Below are positions 50,701 to 61,400 of a stretch of DNA of 64,000 nt, piece after piece; positions within the stretch are counted from its first letter, which is position 1, and each line of letters opens with the position of its first letter. The stretch lies in the NCBI GenBank assembly GCA_035582835.1, contig JAYKAV010002574.1, forward strand, positions 209,743 through 273,742. Reading direction: 5' to 3'. The translations under genes were made by a program, and so were the position numbers. The notes below the pieces were generated by a model that was not told the DNA's origin, searched no databases, and was given only the letters and a program-made list of their open reading frames with translations. Source of the stretch: Phoebastria nigripes. Taxonomy: Eukaryota; Chordata; Aves; Procellariiformes; Diomedeidae.

Positions 50701-53700
50701 AATATTTCTCTCTGGACTGTTTCTTCTATCTGCAATATGCTCACTTTTATGACCAATAAAAAAATAATCAGCAAATCAGTCTATCACATCTAGATAATAT
50801 TTTGTGAGTCATACGGCAGGAACGTGAGTGCAAAGATCCATTCTGGATGCCTTGAGAAAGGTCATCATTCACAAAATGCCTTGTGATGTATACTTACCCC
50901 AAACATCGTCATGTTCTGAGTGATAGTAATAGATATTACCTTAGTAAGTTTGAGGCCTGAAACATTTTGAGTAAATACTCACAAAGAGAGAAAAGGAGGG
51001 AGACCAGAAGTAGTCAAGGAAGGAACTTACATGAATTCTGGTCTTGTATCATTTGTCTGATTGTTGTTTCCTTGGGTATACAAAAGCTAGAGCCCCTACT
51101 TAAGCATATATTTATGCTTAACAAAGTTCTTGTGCTAATGGAATGCAACAGCTAAAATTTAAAAATACAATTATAAACAAGAAAGTGGAGATCGCTGTCA
51201 TACGCGTTAATCAGCTGGAATAGAGCCCTTGGCTCTCTTATTTGGAACAGAAGCCTCCCAGTGCCTATGTCCAGCCTCCCAACTCCGCTTGAAGAAAGCC
51301 TCTGCCTTCCAGATAACGACTGCTGATCTCTCTTTCTTTGGGTAATCCATATTACTAACACCTTCATGCCACTCTGAAAATACTCTCCCTCTTGAAGGCA
51401 ATTCCTTGGCGTTAAGGACTTCATAAGCATTATTTTACAATTAGCAATGTAATTATATAGAAGTACAATGTTAGCTGACTAGTTTGTAATCTTCATTAAG
51501 AGAAAAACATCAAAAATGTTATTAGGTTTTATAACTTTTTTTTCTCGTCCCTATCCTAATTCCTTATTCTGCAAAACACGCACCCTTTTCTGCTCCTTGC
51601 ATTATTTCTGTTAGCAATTACAGCAATTTAATGTCTTTCAAGTGGAGAAAGCAAGTTGTCTTTTGAGCAATAGCACACCATAGGTTATTTGAATTAGGAT
51701 GTTTCAATAATAGTACAGCTGTCCCGCCAAGATGAAGTATGTCACCTTGGTAACATGCTTAGTTTCCATCAGCCTTAGATCCTTTATTCATTCCTGAACC
51801 CAGTTTCAGCTGGTTTTTGGATACAGTCCACTGTGGCACAAGACCAGCTGTTTCTCAACTCATTTAAATAAAATCCATATTTCTCCTCATGCCTCAAATA
51901 ATTTGTTTTCTTGTCATACCTAAATTAAATCATGCAGGTACCACAATGCCACATTTGAAAAGGATATGTACTTCCAGAATTATTCTCTTTTTTAAGCCCA
52001 TACTTTCAATGGCATTTTCTGAAGGATCTGTGAAGTCTAATAGGGGCCTTTTTAGTTCAGTAGGAACTTCCAGTATTTTTGTCATGGTGCGTACTTGTCC
52101 AAAAATTGCTTCAGTCTTTTCAATACTACAGGGAAGAGACATTGCAGAGGAATCAGAAAATATGTGTATCTTTAACTGTCACTTTTGTAGCTTTTCTTTT
52201 AAAAAAATGTGCGAGTGATATACAGGATACACTTTTAAAATATCACAGTTTTGTCCAGAAAGAGTTGTACGTTAATCAGAAATTTAAAAGTCATCTTCGC
52301 ATCAGTAAGAAAGGGATCAAAACTTTTTAAAAAGTAGATTTGCAGTTTTTAATCTAACCTCTGTTCTTTAAATAGATACTTTTCTGATCAGTCTTTTTAT
52401 GTAAGAACTTTTAAGTTTATTGGTAAAATTAGTGAAAGCATTTATATTTCCACGTGATTAATACTAATACAAGAATATATAAGACCAAAACACTGTTTGG
52501 GGTATGAGTAGGGTTTCTGTATGTAAAAAGTTAGATGTATGCATTAATTAACATGTATCTAGAGTACAGGAATATGGTATTTCTTCACTTGGAAATTAAT
52601 ATGGAGGACTGTGGCATTAAAAGACGCTTGATTAAAAGAAAGAATATCACGGAATTTTTCTTACTGTATAATGATACNGAGCAAATACCAAATCACTTCA
52701 ACTAGACTATAACCCTTTCACGAAGCTACAGAAACATGTGGGAGCTACTAAATCCATGCTCTCTAGTTTAACTGTGGGGATTAGACGTTATTCTAAGCAT
52801 ATCGCCAAAGAGTTTTAACTCTCCATTTACAGTGTTCTGAAGGAAAGGGTAGAAAATACAAAAGTAATTGCTGAGAAAAACTGTACTGATAATTTTATAT
52901 AATAGGGAAAATACACTGCTGGTTTCTAACCTCAGTCAAGAGTGACATTTTTACTTGACAACTATTGATTTTTTATAAGTAAAGATTAAAACTGCATATG
53001 CAAAAAGGTCCTATTCAGGTTGGCATCTTTGTGTGAGAAAAGGGCTTGTATTTCACACTCTGTGCATGTTGTTTTCTGATCCTGAGAGATAACATGGGAT
53101 TTGAAACTTGAATCTGTTGCACATAACCTACAAATACAGTAATGGCACCTTTTTTTGCAAAAAACAAGAGCAATTATAAGCAAATGACTGAATGGTTATA
53201 ACAAAAAAGTAGTAATACCAGAAAGACAAATACNTCTGGCATTCTCAAATATTAACAGGAGACAAAAATGAAAACAAGAGCATCTAGTTTTGATGCCTAC
53301 ACCTTTGCATGCTTTGATTTATGTCATGATTTACATTTGAGGCATACACACAATAATGACTGATTCTTTAGTCTTCTTTTTTATTTAAAAAATACATTTA
53401 TTCATAATGTACTAAGGGATGTTGACCAGTATAATACAGTTAATCTCAGAGATGTGCATTGAATTAATGTTCTTATTTGCACTCTTAAAATCATAACGTG
53501 TATGAATAATTATCTTATAAAAAATAGTTTGTTTATTTTTACATAATTATACAATCAACTTCAGTGGTTACTAAAGACTTGAACTGGGATGAATCACAAA
53601 GTATCTCTATAAACATGAAGTAAGTGAGCTTTTACATTGGCAAAAGTGGTAGCAATCCCATTTATCAATAAAAACTCAGGCAAAAAAGAAAAAATCCTAA

Positions 53701-53792
53701 ATTGTCCAGGATATGGGATATCATCTGTAACTGAATCAAATTCTTCAAATCCTGAAACTTATATTACAAGTCCCTCCTCCATTCCTTTAAAA

Positions 53793-53836
53793 AATAAATA
53801 AATAAAGGGGGGAAGTGGGGAGGGAGAGAGAGAGAA
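53793..53836. repeat. Composite (AAAT)n, G-rich, (GA)n simple repeat
   Basis: AAAT units pass into G-rich sequence and then GAGAGA units. The stretch is purine-dominated. Confidence 0.85.
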
Positions 53837-54552
53837 ACTTATCTAAATCTCCCAGCATTGGTTTAGGAATTTTAAGACTCTGTCATTTAGGACTTGGTAG
53901 ACAAATTTAAAGGTGAAAATCCCCTGAAAAAGGTGTGTCCTTTGTAAATGTTTTTGCTTTCTAAATTCAGGCTCAGTTTTTGGTTTTGTCTTGTTTCACA
54001 TGTAATAGAAAGCATTGGTTTCCCTATTTTACGATGGACCATCAAATAAAAAAGGGTATGGAATATAAGCATTAAAACAGTCTATGTTCTTATTTGAAGT
54101 GGCAAAATTAGTCAGGGCAGGAGTTCTTTAAAATCCATGAATTTTTATTTTATTTTTGCTTCCCAGCCCCCGCTCCCCCCCCAAGTTCTTCATGCTTTTG
54201 GAATCAGAGTAATCAATGCAATACTGAGAATGCACCTTAAGTGGCTCATCCAAACCTAGATAGTTTTTAAAAAGCAAGCAGCTTTCACTGCCTGCCTTAT
54301 GAGTTGCTAGCTCTTCTGGGTGAATCACCTAAATCCTAATATTTCCAGATTTTNAAAATATCATTTAATTTAAAACTAAGCAGAATCATTAGGCTGATAT
54401 TTAACTATCATGCGCAAGTTACATGAGTTTCTTAGATGCGCCTTTAAAAGTAACTGCACTCTAAGGACATGGGGTTTGCGTGACNGCAGCGCTGGAAGGT
54501 GGTTTCTCTGCAGTCCAGTCTTCCAGGTGCTACCTGGCTGAGCTATACACTT

Positions 54553-54565
54553 CCCCCCCCGCCCC
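54553..54565. repeat. C-rich run
   Basis: Eight C, one G, four C. Confidence 0.9.
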
Positions 54566-54780
54566 GTTTGGGCGAGTCTTTTACCTACTTTGCAGTTTGG
54601 TTGGCTCCTCAGTGAAATAAAGATAGTAATATTCTAGCTGCTAAGCCTGGTTTTTAAAGCTTATTTTCTCAAACAGCTTCTGAAATGGGCTTCACTATAT
54701 TCATACCTAATAATAGTACTGGTAATAATCATAAGGAAAAGAATGTTATTACAGGAAGCTGCTAATTTTGATTTTATTTG

Positions 54781-55170
54781 TCTTGAATGATAAAGGATGT
54801 TGACAGCGTACAGTATTTCGGCGACTGTTTTTACTGAATCTGTATTTATGATGATCTTTTTTGAAAAATAAGTAACGGGAAGAAGTCTTCGTACATATTT
54901 GAATCTATGTATTACAAAAGAGGCACAACTCGTTGTTCAGCTCAGGTGAAGACTTCATTGTAAATGGTAATCAGCTTCACTTAGCCTTGGGTGTGCATCT
55001 TAAACCTTTAAGGAAGTTTCCCGGGACATAATCTCTTTCGCACATGTGCTAAGCACAGTTGTAAAACCCTTAGTCATGTCTGTCTGAGAAACATGGTTAC
55101 TTTTGTGGTGTTGACTCAACATTTTCTTGCCCATCACTACAATGTTAGCTAAGTGATGATAACAAAAAGT
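54781..55170. promoter_or_regulatory. Candidate conserved noncoding element
   Basis: About 390 bp of complex sequence with scattered CpG in an AT-rich setting and no repeat signature. It includes TGACAG at 54801-54806 and several GTAATC/TGATGATC-type elements. The texture is enhancer-like, but evidence is limited to composition and motifs. Confidence 0.3.
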
Positions 55171-55390
55171 GCTTGAAATTCATAGCAAATGATCAAATTT
55201 GATCATGATGAAATGCATTCTACTGTATTTTACGTTTAAGTGTGAAATTAATTGTTATAGAATAATTATTAAGCCACAAAAATTAAAGTTTCTACTGTAA
55301 ATACTGACACAGCTTTAATCATGATAGCATAAATGCAGCACGTGTAAAAGATAAACCAAAGGAGTTCACAAATTCCTATGCTATGTGCAG

Positions 55391-55440
55391 GATAGAGGGA
55401 TGGATGGGTAGACAGACAGATAGGTAGCTAGGTAGATATC
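55391..55440. repeat. Degenerate GATA/GGTA/GACA tetranucleotide repeat
   Basis: Imperfect tetranucleotide units (GATG, GACA, GATA, GGTA) over about 50 bp. Confidence 0.85.
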
Positions 55441-55849
55441 AGACATTATAAAGTATAATTGCCATAGAGCAAAGGAATGTATGATATGAAATTAAATACA
55501 TGTGTTAATGAAGTAGGGAAATTGTATACATTTAACAGTTGTTCATTTTTCATTCACATGGATGTGTAAATACACAGAATAATAGTACCTGACAAAGAGC
55601 TAAGAGGAGGGTTAACATCCAATGTGAGGTGGAGTGTTTAATGGATGAACTTAAAAGCAGATAACAATATAGCATCCCATGTATACTTTCATAATTGCGT
55701 GTTCCTCCAGAGATAATGGATATCATTATCAGCGGCGCCTGTCCTAAGAAACTTGGCAAGGTTATGATTGTTTGTTACAGCTTTGGTTATATTAACATAC
55801 ACATTAATATTTATAAATATTTGATGTCATGTTAATTTTTCATATAAGA

Positions 55850-56035
55850 TGATTTATGTAATGCTGCTGTGCCCTGTTAGAGGGCATTTGCAGTGTGCTT
55901 CAGAAGGGAAGAGAATTGATGCATGTTCTTTAAGAGGACTTGCCCGTGTATTACAGTGCTCACAGTGCATTATTCTGGAGAACAGTGATTTAAAGATAAA
56001 TTATCTGAATTGCAGATACACTCCATTAACATTTT
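55850..56035. promoter_or_regulatory. Candidate conserved noncoding element with paired GATA sites
   Basis: Complex sequence contains AGATAA at 55994-55999 and TTATCT at 56001-56006, two exact GATA-factor sites facing each other across one base. A short dyad, TGCCCT at 55870-55875 and AGGGCA at 55881-55886, lies upstream. The 62-codon open frame across it is unrecognised and probably incidental. Regulatory function is inferred. Confidence 0.35.
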
Positions 56036-56540
56036 AAATAAAACATAAAGAAAAGACCACTCTAAAAAATACAATAATAATATTAACATGTTTTTTTTCC
56101 CCTAAAGAATGAAAAAAAATTAGTGTTAAACTCCTTAGTTTGACCTACATTCCAAGACCTTTTTTGTAATATTGGGGGAAATTAATAATTACTTTCATGG
56201 CCTAGTTGTAGAAATTTGGGGGGAAATACTGCATCAACTTTCCACGTAGTTATTGAGGAAAGAATAATTATATATATATTTATGTATATATGTCTCTCCT
56301 TTGATGAGGGAGGTAGATAGCTTACTATAAATCCAACCATAAAGAAACATAAAATTTAGCTCTGTCTAAGCAGTAAGTATGACATGAGAACTGGCAGAGA
56401 TGTAAATAGTTATGCCATTCAACTTCACTATTTCTCACTAATAACTGGAAGAGCAGTCACAAATCATTGAGTTTGTGAATTAGTGGATATGCAAGCAAAT
56501 GCAATCCAAGGATATTGTATCACAAAATGTAGGGGTTTTT

Positions 56541-56584
56541 TATTTGACAAATGTAGTTTGTTTATTTGACAAATGTAGTTTAGT
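56541..56584. repeat. Two-copy tandem duplication, period 22
   Basis: The unit beginning tatttgacaaatgtagttt starts at 56541 and again at 56563. The copies are identical over about 19 bases. Confidence 0.92.
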
Positions 56585-57649
56585 TTGAATTGTTCGTAAT
56601 ACTTCATACTTGCAAAAAAAAATCGTATAGGATATTTTGTAAAACAATAAAATTTGCGTAACAGGACATCTTACTGCAGCACATTGCTTGCTAAATCTTT
56701 GGGAAATGGGCACGATCACTTTTTGTGCGTTCCCATGGACTTGCAAGTTAAACTGATNGTAGTGCAGCAGCATCACATAATGTATTTTTTCATATATACA
56801 TTCTTCTGCAGAGACCCACATTATTAATCCATTCATTTTACTTTTTTATACTTGGATCATGAAGCCAAACTTAAGAATAAGCAAACTGGTAGGAAAGAAA
56901 AAAAAAACCACCAAACCCAACAACAATGGTTTATATTCTTTTTTGTTTATTTGTTAACCAGGTATTTAAAGTCACTTGCAACTTTAAGGACTGCTTTATA
57001 CTGATGTCTGATATTTTGTTTGGTTGTCTATAATACACGCTGTTAATACAGGGCTGTTTCATTCACAGAATTTTGTTTCAAATCCAGACTTCCTCTAAAT
57101 ATTGCTTTGAATGAGTCAAAGTCCCAGACTTCTGAAATCTTGCACATTCCTTGGGACATCATCCTAGGAGGATCTGCAGGGTGCTGCCACATCCCTAAAA
57201 CAAGCAGCAATAAGCATCTTCCTGGTCGAGGCAGCAGAACTGGGCTTTGTATTCTACCCCCTGCTGAGCAGACCTCCAAAAATTGCTCAGCTGATACTCC
57301 ATAAAAATTAACAGTAGAATTTGGTAAAAATGCGTGTAGTGGTCCCAAGTTAGTAATATATTCTTGTAGGCTTGAGTGCAAAACATTCATTCATTATCCT
57401 CAAAAAAATTCATAGCTTAGTGGGGTTTTTTTAAGGTTGTAGATTATAAAAATAACTAAGAGTAACTCCATAAATATATATGGAATATATTAATGAGTTC
57501 TAATCGCAGAGGTTTCAGCTGATAATGAACTATGACCATCTTTGATTTTATACTTCCTCCACAATGTGCATTCACCACTTGTCTTAAAATGAAGAGATTT
57601 TAATTTTGCCTTTTGAATACTAGGATGTGCAGTTAAAATGTGGTTGGTA

Positions 57650-57725
57650 GGGAGCAGCAAGTCCAGTTTCTGGCTCTGTCACAGGTTTGCTGTATTATGT
57701 CAGGCCAGTTATTTAGTGGGGGGTG
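57650..57725 (+). repeat. MIR-like SINE fragment
   Basis: 'ctggctctgtcacaggtttg' followed by 'ctgtattatgtcaggccagt' and 'tatttag' follows the MIR core (CTGGCTCTGCCACTNACTTG, CTGTGTGACCTTGGGCAAGT, CACTTA) in order and spacing. It is a decayed copy in sense orientation, identified by eye. Confidence 0.45.
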
Positions 57726-58374
57726 TCTCTAACTTCATGTCCTATGTTACATATGTCTACTAGTTACACATCTGCTTTAATCTAGTCGTGTGAACAACTT
57801 CCATAACCATTACAGAGGCAGCAATCATAGAAAGCAGCTCATCCCTTCTTAAGTGGCTCAGTGCTGGAATGTATTGCTCATTTCTTTCCGTTCCTTGCGT
57901 GGAAGTTAGGTAAGAAAAATTCCAGCTTCAGTATGAAAATATTTTTGTGATAATGAAAGTGAACTTTTGGAAGTCAGGATATGCAGAGAATCCCTTAGCT
58001 CTGCCAGCATAGGAGACCGATCCGTTCTTCTGAGATACAACGATCCCAAGCTTTCTGTACAAAACCACCATCTCTCTTCCCAATCCTATTGAGGGTTTTC
58101 CTGACTGAGGAATTTGATTCTCAATGTCTGTCACCAGGCCATTTTCAAATCAAGGTACAAGCATTGGGAAAAATATAAATGAAGTATGGTTTCAGAACTC
58201 ATAAATTACAAATCTGGATCCTACAAAAAGTGGATATGATGGATGAATTATTTTATGGAGAAATAATTTGTTTCTAAGATATGACCTACAGTTTTCCTTA
58301 ATAGATAAAATATTATAAATCTCTTACATCTAAAAAGTAGTTTTTTAACACAAATGGCACTGGTCATTTTAGTT

Positions 58375-58510
58375 GCGTGTCAGCTTCTAACAGCTGGGAA
58401 GTGGTTCCAGGTTAATTAGTCTGGAACCAACAATAATGTTTAGTATCTCATGGTCAGCAACTGATCAAAGCGCAGCCTGTAACAGCAGTATGCAGGAGCA
58501 TTTGCCTAGA
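58375..58510. promoter_or_regulatory. Candidate conserved noncoding element with homeodomain core inside a dyad
   Basis: TGGTTCCAG at 58402-58410 and its exact complement CTGGAACCA at 58421-58429 flank a 10-base centre containing the homeodomain palindrome TTAATTA (58412-58418). Downstream, GATCAAAG near 58463 fits a TCF/LEF site. The sequence is otherwise complex and non-repetitive. A symmetrical composite site of this kind suggests cooperative factor binding, but that is an inference. Confidence 0.4.
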
Positions 58511-61175
58511 AAAAAAAAGTAAAGGTTTTACCTGGATATGGTCATTTCAGAAAACATGTCTTTACAGCTTCCAGATTGAATTGTTAAAATATATTATCTG
58601 TGGAACTTCCCTGGAAAATATTTTACAAGTAATGTCAAAGGAAAGGCTTGTTACCAGTTTTAACAAGAGGAAGCCAATGCATTTTTTTTCATAGCACTCA
58701 GATGGCATGTGTCATGTATCCTTACTTTGCTGTGGGTCTCTAGAATCTCTACAACCTGGACCATAATTACCCAAACACCCACCTTTGTTACTGCAAAGTC
58801 TTTTGACTTTGAAGTCAGCTGATGGGATTTCACTTTAAATCATAGATGTGAATGAACAGTATCTCTTGATTTTGGGGCATCTGATTTTAAAATATTCCCT
58901 CCGCTTGTCCTATGAAATACAAGCACATCTTCAAAAACACATCTATAATATTACATAGACTTTTGCCTTCAGGAATAATACTTTGATGAATTTGTGATTG
59001 GATTTGGTCAACTAAATTTGTAATCTTTTAAAATAAAATAAAATAAAATAAAAACCTGGCAGCACCTTTTGTCCCAGAATTGGATTAGATAATGTAGTGA
59101 TGAGTGTTGTATAAGAACCTATGCTATAAGTGAGAGTACTGGAGAAGAAAGTATACATGGATTTAGTATACATGGACATACTATTTCTTAAGTCCTCTTT
59201 TCAGTTTTCAGTACCAAATGAGAATTTCATCAGAGTTAACTACCGCGGAAGGAGAGGATGAGGAGAAATTACATAGAATCTCTGGGCTGGAACATGATTA
59301 AGTAGCTGTACAATACGGTAACTGAAACAACAGTGGACATTAATTGGTCTTCTCTGTGGGAAATAGCAGTATGGGCAGCAGATGCTGACAGTGAGGAGAA
59401 ATGGCAGATTTGTACAAAATATAAGCACCTATTGTCTNATGAAAATCTTATAATAAATTTGATCATTTTTAATGTGGAGATTGATTTTATGCAGGGTTTA
59501 AAAAATGAATCTCTGTTAGGCCAAATGTATGTTGATGGTATTATTAGGAGCGTATTTCACATAAAATGCAAGTGTAAGGCAAAATCAACAAAAATATTCT
59601 CATCTTTTTTTTTTGACCAGTAAAAACAGTTGTTCTTAATCACATATTTTATTGATGAAAGCTTAATGTTGTGCTAGAAAGAATATACAAGGGCAATGCT
59701 TTATTAACTTTCATTACCCAAGTTGTGAGAAATTCAAACAATAAACAAATATCATATATAATGACAAGTACATCATTGAATAATCAGAGGGGGAAAATTC
59801 TAAGTAAATCTGGAGTATTATTAATACCAAAGGGAGGCATTTGCAATGCATGTTTGTATGGTTTGTAGCCTTTTAAGCTTCTAAGTGCTGAAAGCCTGCC
59901 TGAGGGGTGATCGTAACTATGCCTTGACAGTAAGAGGAGCCAAGGAGGCACACTCTTTATATATTTTAGCTATGAGAGAGCATAGAAGCAAGCATCCTAT
60001 GTTGGGTGTAGCCTGAAGTAAAACAGCATAATTCCAGTTAACAGCTAATTTCAGATTTTAAAAATTCACACATGTCAAGAGAAGTGATTCAGTGAGACTT
60101 CCTTGTCCATATCTTTTTTTTCCTTTTCTGTTGTGTTACTGGGCAGTAGGTAGAATATGAGGGATCTAGGTAAGAACAGATGTGGCAGAATGTGCTGGAG
60201 AAAGCAATAAAAGCAGTTGTTGAGAAGATACTATAAAAGTGGTTATTCTGTAAGGGAGAAGTTCACTAATTGATGGTGCACTCAGAATGGAGATGTCTTC
60301 CAACAAAGAGTGGTCTGGAACCTATCCTTAATTTACAAAATAAAAGGTGGCGTAAAGTCCTACACTATCCATGATATTATACTCCAACAGACTAAATGGT
60401 GGTCACGGTACTGAAAGGAAGACAATTATTATAAAAAATAACAATACTCTTTTTAAGCAATAGGTGATTTTAAATATTCATTTTAATAAAATATTCTAGT
60501 AAATAGAAATACTGCAAATGCTCAGTACTCAGTACAAATCAAAGTAAAATACAAATACAAGTAAAATATTTAACATTTCATTATAAAATGGTAATATATA
60601 CTATAAAAATACACAAACTCAAGTTATTAATGCATTGATGGAAAGGCATCCAGTTGTAAATGACATTTCTATACAACAGCAACGAAGAAAGGTGACTAAT
60701 TCCTTTCCATCAACTTAGCAAAAAATTTTTGAAGTAGGAAAAAAATTTAATGGAGCTTTTGCAAGGTAAATTTAAAAACTGGTTCTTTCCACTGCTTAAC
60801 TTTTTGATAGAGTTTTATTAAATATTTTTTAAAAGCTGCTGCTAGAAAATTGGGTCCATATTATTAGTAACTAGTACAAAGTGAAATCAGTAAAGCCATG
60901 CTATTTTATTCTAACATAAGTGTGTGAAACTCTCAACTAACTTATTTTATTCTTCTCTTAAGCTGTTTTGTTTTTTTTTAATTTATTCTAAATGGGTTTT
61001 TTTTCTGTTTAGGGAGCATTTTTTTGGTAACAAAAATTAAATATTATTCAGATCCTTGCTTTTTATCCTGATAGCTATTTGTTTTACTATAAGCTATACC
61101 ACATATAATGTGGAAATTCAGCCATAAGTGGGGGGAGGCAGAATTTTAACAGCCTTCAATATAATGTAAGAATTA
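58511..61175. other. AT-rich noncoding DNA
   Basis: No gene is recognised. It holds an (AAAAT)n microsatellite and a short direct duplication of gtatacatgga near 59151-59176. An N lies at 59438. Confidence 0.6.
59030..59054. repeat. (AAAAT)n microsatellite
   Basis: About five pentanucleotide units. Confidence 0.95.
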
Positions 61176-61179
61176 GCCA

Positions 61180-61400
61180 GCGTGTTGGTTATGACAAGGA
61201 ACGCTTCCTGTAATCTCTTCAATTACTTGCGCATAGATTGGTATGACAAGTGTTCGGCATCACAAGTTACCACAGCTAATCAAAGGAAGCCCCATAATGA
61301 AATTGCAAACCTCCCATTTCTCTTCCTGTGCAAGGACGGGGCTGTAACTGTAATAGCAAAGCAACAATCTGGCCATTTGAAACGATTTCCTAGATTTGAC
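61180..61400. promoter_or_regulatory. Candidate conserved noncoding element (TCF/LEF, ETS and POU-like motifs)
   Basis: This is a complex, CpG-containing patch in AT-rich surroundings. It has CTTCCTG near 61204 and 61321 (ETS-type), CAATTA near 61220, ATCAAAGG at 61279-61286 (TCF/LEF-type) and an ATGAAATTGCAAA element near 61297-61309 (POU or C/EBP-like). An 82-codon plus-strand frame crosses it without a recognisable product. Motif variety without repeats is typical of developmental enhancers. It could alternatively be an unrecognised exon. Confidence 0.35.

Larger units (their letters stand above)
46161..54780. other. AT-rich noncoding DNA with simple repeats
   Basis: No gene is recognised. 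A 141-codon minus-strand frame at 48005-48430 has no recognisable domain, signal peptide or splice context. Contents include a G13 run, an AAAT/G/GA composite repeat and a C-rich run (listed separately). N bases lie at 46708, 46978, 49603, 52678, 53234, 54354 and 54485. Confidence 0.6.
56036..58360. other. AT-rich noncoding DNA
   Basis: No gene is recognised. It contains a 22-bp tandem duplication and a MIR-like fragment, both listed separately. A 115-codon minus-strand frame at 57043-57390 matches nothing known to me. An N lies at 56758. Confidence 0.6.

Noticed and set aside
55391..55440. Possible CRISPR-like or satellite array
   Set aside because: The units are degenerate 4-mers without spacers, which is a microsatellite. 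No direct-repeat/spacer array is seen anywhere in the window.
57043..57390. 115-codon minus-strand frame with a Leu-rich stretch
   Set aside because: The leucine run is short and isolated, an opposed frame covers the same bases, and no family resemblance is visible.
59265..59300. Possible antisense CR1 fragment (acatagaatctctgggctgg)
   Set aside because: Only about 20 bases resemble CR1 text and the flanks do not continue the pattern, so it could be chance.
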